Shown here one piece after another: positions 1 through 4,566 of a stretch of 8,711 bases of DNA (positions within the stretch are counted from its first letter, which is position 1; each line of letters opens with the position of its first letter). Under the pieces are notes generated by a model. That model had not been told where the DNA came from. It saw only the letters and a list, made by a program, of their open reading frames with translations, and ran no database searches. Both the position numbers and the translations under genes were made by a program. The stretch comes from Kiritimatiellia bacterium (GTDB lineage Bacteria; Verrucomicrobiota; Kiritimatiellia; RFP12; UBA1067). The DNA lies in contig CAAGNL010000200.1 in assembly GCA_900771305.1 (NCBI GenBank), positions 1 through 8,711 of the forward strand, in the 5' to 3' direction.

Positions 1-348
1 CGTCTGCAGGTGCAGCGCATCGGCGCGATCAAAGATCCGTCCGGCGCCGTGATTGGCAACCGTACGCGCGTGAAGGTCGTCAAGAACAAGGTCGCGCCTC
101 CGTTCACTGAGGCGGAGTTCGATATCCTCTACACCTGCGGCATCTCGTGGGAGGGTTCAATTCTCGACGCGGCGCTCGCGCGCGGCATCATCGAGAAGCG
201 TGGCAGCTGGATCGCCTATGGCAATGACCAGCTGGGGCAGGGGTCGATGGCGACGATCCAGTATCTCAAGGACCATCCCGAAGTCGCCGCCGAGATCGTC
301 GAGAAGGTCAAGGTGGCACCGCTGGTGCCCGGCTACAAGAAGAAGTGA
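1..348 (+). CDS. recA: RecA recombinase, C-terminal part (5' end outside window)
   Basis: RecA forms filaments on single-stranded DNA, catalyses strand exchange and triggers LexA cleavage in the SOS response. Only the last 115 residues are present; the frame is open from base 1, so the ATP-binding core (Walker A and B) lies upstream of the window. The visible part begins in the conserved stretch VQRIGAIKDPSGAVIGNRTR and continues with VKVVKNKVAPPFTEAEFDI, the hallmark of the end of the RecA core. The C-terminal domain follows (GISWEGSILDAA, then IGQG-type YGNDQLGQGS). The tail ends in a basic PGYKKK; the acidic tail of E. coli RecA is absent. The internal GTG and ATG codons near base 10 are not starts. 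rsfS follows after 4 nt, so the two genes are probably co-transcribed. Confidence 0.96.
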   Translation, partial: RLQVQRIGAIKDPSGAVIGNRTRVKVVKNKVAPPFTEAEFDILYTCGISWEGSILDAALARGIIEKRGSWIAYGNDQLGQGSMATIQYLKDHPEVAAEIVEKVKVAPLVPGYKKK

Positions 349-352
349 TTAA

Positions 353-691
353 ATGACATTGAAAGAACAGGTTAAGCTCGTCGTCCAGGCGCTGGAAGAC
401 AAGAAGGCCGTAGACATCAAGACCTATGATGTCCGTGGCGTTTCCGGTCTTTGCGATGCGTTCGTGGTCGCGACAGGCACCGCCGCACCGCATCTCAAGG
501 GCATCGTCTCCGGTGTCCAGGGCGCGATGAAGGACGCCGGCGAGAATTCGTTCCGCATGAGCGGCGATCCCGAGAGTGGTTGGATCGTGGTGGACTACGT
601 GGACGTCGTCGTCCACGTGTTCTCGCCCGAGGCCCGCGCGTACTACGCGCTCGAGCGTCTCTGGGACGGCGCGAAGCCGGTCGCCCTCTGA
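353..691 (+). CDS. rsfS: Ribosomal silencing factor RsfS (Iojap/YbeB family)
   Basis: RsfS binds ribosomal protein uL14 on the 50S subunit and blocks joining with 30S, damping translation in starvation or stationary phase. The 112-residue product has the usual family length. Family signatures are visible: a helical start (LKEQVKLVVQALEDKKAVDI), the core DVRGVSGLCDAFVVATGTA at about 26-44, and the C-terminal strand block SGWIVVDYVDVVVHVFSPEA followed by RAYYALERLW. ATG 353 is the first in-frame start after the recA stop. The AG-rich AAGAAG in the last recA codons can serve as a weak ribosome site. In many bacteria rsfS sits beside nadD or proBA; lying directly behind recA is a different arrangement. 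No separate promoter is visible in the 4-nt gap. Confidence 0.95.
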   Translation: MTLKEQVKLVVQALEDKKAVDIKTYDVRGVSGLCDAFVVATGTAAPHLKGIVSGVQGAMKDAGENSFRMSGDPESGWIVVDYVDVVVHVFSPEARAYYALERLWDGAKPVAL

Positions 692-716
692 CGCGACCGA
701 AACCGAGGCTGTGGAA

Positions 717-1195
717 ATGAACGGACCTCGCCTGACAACGCTCTGTTACCTTGAACGTAACGGAGCGTATCTTATTTTGCATCGCACCAAGAAGGAACAC
801 GACGAGAACGGCGACAAGTGGATCGGCGTGGGCGGCAAGTTCGAGCCGGGGAGAGTCCGGAGGAGTGCGCCCTGCGCGAGGTCAGGGAGGAGACCGGCCT
901 CACGATGCTCAAGCCGAAGTTCCGCGGCATCGTCACCTTCGTGTCGGACGAGTGGGGCGTGGAGTACATGCATCTCTTCACCTGCACGGACTTCACGGGA
1001 GATCTCATTGAATGCGATGAAGGCGACCTCGTCTGGCTGCCGAAGCGGGAACTGCTCGGCAAGAAGATGTGGGCGGGGGACAAAATCTTCCTCAAGGCGC
1101 TGGATGAGCGCGAGGACTTTTTCTCGCTGAAGCTCGTCTACCGTGGCGAGGAGCTGGTTGAGGCGAAGTTCGGCGACGGCTCGCCTATTTCCTGA
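717..1195 (+). CDS. MutT-like Nudix hydrolase, frame broken by a 1-nt deletion
   Basis: Nudix enzymes hydrolyse nucleoside diphosphate derivatives; the closest style here is 8-oxo-dGTP diphosphatase (MutT type), which cleans the dNTP pool. The gene starts at ATG 717, with GAGG at 705-708 eight bases upstream, and reads MNGPRLTTLCYLERNGAYLI then DKWIGVGGKFEPG. At about 848-852 the reading frame breaks. Coding continues in the -1 frame as ESPEECALREVREETGL and on to the stop at 1193-1195. Adding one G to the run at 848-851 restores a 159-residue protein with a perfect Nudix box (G40, E46, R54, E55, E58, E59, G61), so the break falls inside the catalytic motif. It could be a sequencing or assembly error, or a young pseudogene. 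Conservation on both sides favours an error or a very recent event. The 3' end overlaps nrdG tail to tail by 11 nt. The exact substrate is not decidable. Confidence 0.85.
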
Positions 1196-1697
1196 GCTCG
1201 AGAATCCGCTGGTTCGAACTGCCGCGGAACCTGAGGGAGATGTCCTTCAGCGATTCGACGAAGGGACCGTCGACAAGCACGTCGATGTAGGAGAGGAATT
1301 CGTCGGTGACCTCGGTGCGCCAATGGGAGTGTAGAGAAGGTTGAGAGGGGGGAGAGGGTTGGAGGTCCTTCTCGAGAATGCAGCCCGTGTAGCACCAGAT
1401 TGTCTTCGTGTCGCCGAACTTCGCGCGGAAGCGGCGAAGGAAAGGCACGAGCACGCGCTGGTTTTCGGGCTCCATCGGTTCGCCGCCGAGCAGTGAGAGC
1501 CCGGCAATCCAGGAGTGGTCGAGTTCGGCGAGCAGGAAGTCTTCGGTGTTCGCGGTGAACGGCTCGCCCGCGTTGAAGTCCCAGGTGCTCTCGTTGAAGC
1601 AGCCCTTGCAGTGGTGGGTGCAGCCCGAAACGAAAAGCGACACGCGAACGCCTTCGCCATTCGCAATGTCGCTTCCGATGATGCCGGAGTAGTTCAT
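1185..1697 (-). CDS. nrdG: Anaerobic ribonucleotide reductase activating protein (radical SAM)
   Basis: NrdG uses a [4Fe-4S] cluster and S-adenosylmethionine to put the glycyl radical on NrdD. The product has 170 residues. The radical-SAM triad CTHHCKGC supplies C26, C30 and C33. GGEP (71-74) is the SAM-binding turn, and RGSSNQRIL near the end is typical of NrdG. Start choice: ATG 1697 gives MNYSGIIGSDIANGEGVRVS, which lines up with the E. coli start MNYHQYYPVDIVNG and lies 5 nt after the nrdD stop. ATG 1712 would add five residues and overlap nrdD by 10 nt. Either way the pair is translationally linked. The protein is about 16 residues longer than E. coli NrdG (154), mostly because of a low-complexity insert QPSPPSQPSLHS at 113-124. 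The gene converges on the Nudix gene. Confidence 0.95.
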   Translation of the reverse strand: MNYSGIIGSDIANGEGVRVSLFVSGCTHHCKGCFNESTWDFNAGEPFTANTEDFLLAELDHSWIAGLSLLGGEPMEPENQRVLVPFLRRFRAKFGDTKTIWCYTGCILEKDLQPSPPSQPSLHSHWRTEVTDEFLSYIDVLVDGPFVESLKDISLRFRGSSNQRILELRK

Positions 1698-1702
1698 CCC
1701 GC

Positions 1703-3955
1703 TCAGCAGCATTCGCGGCCGCAGCCGCAGCTTTCGTGCAGGTGCTCGGAGACGTGGAGCACGCGCTCCTTGATCTCCTGCGTGCGGCCCTGGTTCCAGA
1801 ACTGGGAGCCGATGTAGCCGCAGGTGCGGCGGGCGACGTTCATCTTGTTCTGGTCGGTGTTGCCGCACTTGGGGCATTTCCAGACGAGCTTGCCCTCGTC
1901 ATCCTTCACGATCTGGATCTCGCCGTCCCAGCCGCAGACCTGGCAGTAGTCGCTCTTCGTGTTCAGCTCGGCGTACATGATGTTGTCGTAGATGAACTTC
2001 ATGATCGAGAGGACGGCCGGGATGTTGTCCTGCATGTTCGGCACCTCCACGTAGGAGATGGCGCCACCGGGCGAGAGCGTCTGGAACTTCGCCTCGAGCG
2101 CCAGCTTCGCGAAGGCGTCGATCGGCTCGGTCACATGCACGTGGTAGGAGTTCGTGATGTAGTTGCGGTCCGTCACGCCCGGAACGATGCCGAAGCGCTG
2201 CTGGAGGCATTTCGCAAAGCGATACGTCGTGGACTCGAGCGGCGTGCCGTAGATCGAGTAGTCGATGTTCTCGTTTGCCTTCCACTTGGCCGTGTACTCG
2301 TTCAGCGTCTTCATGATGTCAAGGCCGAGCGCCTCGCCGTCGAATTCGGTGAGCTTCTTGCCGATGAGGGCATAGACGCACTCCCAAAGGCCGGCGTAGC
2401 CGAGCGAAAGGGTGGAATAGCCGCCGTGGAGGTACTTGTCGATCCTTTCTCCCTTCTTGAGGCGGAGCAGCGCGCCATGCTGCCAGAGGATCGGCGCCGC
2501 GTCGGAGAGCGTGCCCGTGAGGCGCTCGTGGCGGCACTGGAGGGCGCGGTGGCACAGCTCCATGCGCTCCGCGAAGATGCGCCAGAAGGCATCCAGGCGG
2601 CGTTCGTCTCCAGCGCCCTCGCCGGCCTCCTTCACGGCGGAAAGACCGATGTCAACGAGGTTCACCGTCACCACGCCCTGATTGAAGCGGCCGTAGTACT
2701 GGGGTTCACCCTTCTCGTTGATGAAGGGCGTGAGGAAGCTGCGGCAGCCCATGCAGGTATAGCAGTGACCCACGCCCGCCTTGTCGATCTTGTTCTTGAG
2801 CATGATCTTCTCGGAGATGTAGTCCGGAACCATGCGCTTGGCGGTGCACTCCGCGGCCAGCTTCGTGAGATACCAGTAGGGCGTGTCTTCCCTGATGTTG
2901 TCCTCTTCGAGCACGTAGATGAGCTTCGGGAAAGCGGGAGTCACATAGACGCCGACCTCGTTCTTGACGCCCTGGATGCGCTGCTTGAGCACTTCCTCGA
3001 TGATGACCGCGAGATCCTTCTTCTCCTGCTCGTTCCGCGCCTCGTTGAGGTAGAGGAAGACCGTGATGAAGGGGGCCTGTCCGTTCGTGGTCATCAGCGT
3101 GACCACCTGGTACTGGATGGTCTGCACGCCGCGGACGATTTCGTCGCGCACGCGGCGCTCGACGATGGCGGACATCTTCTCGGGTGTCGGGGAGACGCCG
3201 GCAAGCTCGAACTCCTTGGCGACCTCCTTGGCGATCTTCTCGCGGCTCACCTGCACGAACGGGGCGAGGTGGGTGAGGGAGATGGACTGCCCGCCGTACT
3301 GGTTGGAGGCCACCTGGGCAATGATCTGCGTGGCGATGTTGCAGGCGGTGGAGAACGAATGCGGGCGCTCGATCTGCGTGCCGGAGATGACGGTGCCGTT
3401 CTGCAGCATGTCCTCCAGGTTCACGAGGTCGCAGTTGTGCATGCGCTGCGCATAGTAGTCCATGTCGTGGAAATGGATTATCCCGGCCTCGTGGGCCTTG
3501 ACGACGTCATCCGGCAGGAGGAGGCGCTTCGAGACGTCCTTCGAGACGGCGCCGGCCATGTAGTCGCGCTGCGTGGAGTTCACCACGGGGTTCTTGTTCG
3601 CGTTCTCCTGCTTGGCCTCTTCGTTGGTGCAGTTGATGAGGGAGAGGATTTCGCCGTCGGTGGTGTTGTTCTGGCGCTTCAGCTCCTGGATGAAACGGTA
3701 CTTGATATACCGTTTCGCAACCATGTGCGCACCCGCCTCCTGAATCTTAGTCTCGACGAGGTCCTGGATCTCCTCGACGTCGAGTGCGCGCTCGTGTGCG
3801 CTCGCGAACTGCTCGATCTGCTCCGCAATGCGGGCGATGCGCGCCTCTGTGAGCTTGTCGGCGTCGTCCACGGTCTCATTGGCCTTGCGGATGGCGGCGG
3901 CTACTTTGGCGGCTTCGAAGACGGCTTGGGACCCGTCACGCTTGATGATGTTCAT
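1703..3955 (-). CDS. nrdD: Anaerobic (class III) ribonucleoside-triphosphate reductase
   Basis: NrdD reduces ribonucleoside triphosphates to dNTPs without oxygen, using an oxygen-sensitive glycyl radical made by NrdG. The product has 750 residues. An ATP-cone allosteric domain lies at about 1-95 (MNIIKRDGSQAVFEAAKVAA). The ten-stranded barrel follows, with C175 in HNCDLVN and C404 in MGCRSF as the probable active-site cysteine pair, by comparison with E. coli and T4 NrdD. A zinc site of two CxxC pairs (C671/C674 and C694/C697) precedes the glycyl-radical loop RRTCGYIGSQFWNQGRTQEI, with radical residue G713. Extra cysteines stand at 398 and 401 just before MGC, and the tail is cysteine rich (SCGCGRECC). 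ATG 3955 gives the standard ATP-cone start; no strong ribosome site precedes it. nrdG follows 5 nt downstream as one operon. Two NrdR-like boxes lie upstream. Confidence 0.98.
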   Translation of the reverse strand: MNIIKRDGSQAVFEAAKVAAAIRKANETVDDADKLTEARIARIAEQIEQFASAHERALDVEEIQDLVETKIQEAGAHMVAKRYIKYRFIQELKRQNNTTDGEILSLINCTNEEAKQENANKNPVVNSTQRDYMAGAVSKDVSKRLLLPDDVVKAHEAGIIHFHDMDYYAQRMHNCDLVNLEDMLQNGTVISGTQIERPHSFSTACNIATQIIAQVASNQYGGQSISLTHLAPFVQVSREKIAKEVAKEFELAGVSPTPEKMSAIVERRVRDEIVRGVQTIQYQVVTLMTTNGQAPFITVFLYLNEARNEQEKKDLAVIIEEVLKQRIQGVKNEVGVYVTPAFPKLIYVLEEDNIREDTPYWYLTKLAAECTAKRMVPDYISEKIMLKNKIDKAGVGHCYTCMGCRSFLTPFINEKGEPQYYGRFNQGVVTVNLVDIGLSAVKEAGEGAGDERRLDAFWRIFAERMELCHRALQCRHERLTGTLSDAAPILWQHGALLRLKKGERIDKYLHGGYSTLSLGYAGLWECVYALIGKKLTEFDGEALGLDIMKTLNEYTAKWKANENIDYSIYGTPLESTTYRFAKCLQQRFGIVPGVTDRNYITNSYHVHVTEPIDAFAKLALEAKFQTLSPGGAISYVEVPNMQDNIPAVLSIMKFIYDNIMYAELNTKSDYCQVCGWDGEIQIVKDDEGKLVWKCPKCGNTDQNKMNVARRTCGYIGSQFWNQGRTQEIKERVLHVSEHLHESCGCGRECC

Positions 3956-3969
3956 GACTCGACTCGAAT

Positions 3970-3990
3970 TAAAGGGTTAATGGTTTAAGG
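3970..3990 (-). repeat. Degenerate 7-bp tandem repeat in the nrdD leader
   Basis: Read on the nrdD sense strand, three consecutive 7-base units CCTTAAA, CCATTAA and CCCTTTA lie 14 nt before the nrdD start codon. They resemble, in unit length and in the mix of C-runs with TAA, the ten-copy repeat found before the exonuclease gene at 6393-6462. Three degenerate copies could be chance. The family resemblance and the same position relative to a start codon are why it is listed. Confidence 0.4.
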
Positions 3991-4093
3991 TTCGGAAAAC
4001 GTCATTGTTCCATCCAAAACTTTCGGTTACCGGAACCTCCGCCTCCACGGATTCCGCACCGGTCCTACGATCTGGGGAACGAGACGGAAGTGT

Positions 4094-4123
4094 ATCATAA
4101 TCGGTTGGCGTATACAATAGCAA
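4094..4123 (-). promoter_or_regulatory. Candidate nrdDG promoter
   Basis: On the minus strand, TTGCTA (4123-4118) and TATGAT (4099-4094) are separated by 18 bp. This is a fair sigma-70-like match and would start transcription near 4087, giving a leader of about 130 nt before nrdD. It lies between the gene and the two NrdR-like boxes. The -35 element is weak, so the call rests mainly on the -10 element and on position. Confidence 0.4.
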
Positions 4124-4125
4124 AA

Positions 4126-4141
4126 ACACAAGATGTTGTAG
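4126..4141. promoter_or_regulatory. NrdR box 1 (candidate)
   Basis: ACACAAGATGTTGTAG matches about 12 of 16 positions of the published NrdR consensus acaCwAtATaTwGtgt, including both outer C and G of the core and the central AT. NrdR is a zinc-ribbon/ATP-cone repressor that turns down ribonucleotide reductase genes when dATP is high. The site lies 171-186 bases upstream of the nrdD start, just beyond the candidate promoter. Box 2 lies exactly 32 bp further upstream of nrdD. Confidence 0.55.
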
Positions 4142-4157
4142 ATGATGGGTGTTTAAG

Positions 4158-4173
4158 TGTCTATATGTAGATA
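4158..4173. promoter_or_regulatory. NrdR box 2 (candidate)
   Basis: The core CTATATGTAG (4161-4170) matches 9 of 10 positions of the NrdR core CwAtATaTwG; the outer arms match poorly. Its core begins 32 bp from the core of box 1. That is three helical turns, the tandem spacing known for NrdR sites. The spacing, the match and the position upstream of nrdDG support each other. Confidence 0.55.
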
Positions 4174-4230
4174 AATTCGCTTTTGGGCCGAAAAAGTCCC
4201 CCTCAGGCCCCTTTTGCGGTGTCTCCGGTG

Positions 4231-4239
4231 TGGTATAAT
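4231..4239 (+). promoter_or_regulatory. Extended -10 promoter for the azlC remnant
   Basis: TGGTATAAT is a perfect -10 hexamer with the TGn extension. No good -35 lies at 16-18 bp (TTTTGC at 4212-4217 is the nearest). Transcription would start near 4246 and give a leader of about 43 nt. Three copies of CGGTGT (4217-4222, 4226-4231, 4261-4266) surround it, and GTCTCC (4221-4226) is inversely repeated as GGAGAC (4268-4273). I cannot assign a regulator to these. Confidence 0.55.
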
Positions 4240-4288
4240 ACAGACCGAAGACAGATATGTCGGTGTTGGAGACCATTTTTCATACTAG

Positions 4289-4525
4289 ATGTTGATTCTT
4301 AGACAGGCTTTTCGGTTGACCGTTCCGATTATGACCGCTTATTGGCTCATCGGACTCGGTTATGGCATTTATACGACGGAATTGGGGCTCTCCTGGTGGG
4401 TGCCTCTGGTCACGGCCGCCTGCGTCTACTCGGGATCCGCCGAATTCATCCTGGCCTCGATGCTGCTCGGGGCGTTTCGTCCGCGGACGTCGATCCGCAC
4501 CGCTTCCAAATGGTTGTCAGCGTGA
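4289..4525 (+). pseudogene. AzlC-family permease, truncated after about 63 residues
   Basis: AzlC is the large subunit of AzlCD, an inner-membrane exporter of branched-chain amino acids, normally about 230-240 residues. The 78-residue frame here has a recognisable AzlC start: RQAFRLTVPIMTAYWLIGLG, a first membrane segment at about 10-32, then the second (36-63) with VYSGSAEFILASMLLGAF. After F63 the similarity stops. The tail RPRTSIRTASKWLSA is polar and does not match the AINARHLFYG-like region expected next. No continuation was found in the other two forward frames, and no azlD follows. ATG 4289 is forced by the in-frame TAG directly before it; GGAG at 4268-4271 is too far away to be a good ribosome site. 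The cut coincides with a 12-bp perfect palindrome at 4478-4489. It could be a true deletion or a misassembly. Confidence 0.75.
4478..4489. repeat. 12-bp perfect palindrome at the azlC break
   Basis: CGTCCGCGGACG reads the same on both strands and begins exactly where recognisable AzlC sequence ends (after base 4477). It may mark a deletion or rearrangement end point. GC-rich palindromes of this length also arise by chance. Confidence 0.45.
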
Positions 4526-4547
4526 TGGTCTGAAGCGGCGGGAAATT

Positions 4548-4556
4548 TGGTATACT
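4548..4556 (+). promoter_or_regulatory. Extended -10 promoter directly before the secreted protein gene
   Basis: TGGTATACT has a near-consensus -10 hexamer with the TGn extension, and no convincing -35 at the right distance. With start of transcription about 7 nt after the hexamer (near 4563), only some 4 nt would precede ATG 4567. The mRNA would be almost leaderless. No Shine-Dalgarno site lies between the hexamer and the ATG. Confidence 0.5.
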
Positions 4557-4566
4557 CTCCGCCATC

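Noticed and set aside
10..348. A complete small gene starting at base 10
   Set aside because: The frame is open through base 1 and the protein is the conserved C-terminus of RecA, so it is a partial gene.
845..853. Programmed -1 ribosomal frameshifting in the Nudix gene
   Set aside because: There is no X-XXY-YYZ slippery heptamer in the right phase, and no clear downstream pseudoknot. The Nudix box is normally encoded without recoding. A missing base is simpler.
1736..3988. A 750-codon open frame exactly antisense to nrdD, as long as nrdD itself
   Set aside because: NrdD is certain from its motifs. The antisense product is an Arg/Leu/Val/Asp/His-rich low-information sequence without domains, as expected where the real gene avoids codons whose complement is a stop in high-GC DNA. 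The equal length is coincidence.
4185..4215. Possible terminator (GGGCC/GGCCC stem followed by CTTTT)
   Set aside because: The stem is only 5 bp with a 16-nt loop, the T-run is short, and it lies between divergent promoters with no gene ending before it on the plus strand.
4478..4533. A fragment of another gene fused behind azlC (the alternative frame ends in DVDPHRFQMVVSVMV)
   Set aside because: The stretch is under 20 codons, I recognise no family in any frame, and no further piece follows before the next promoter.
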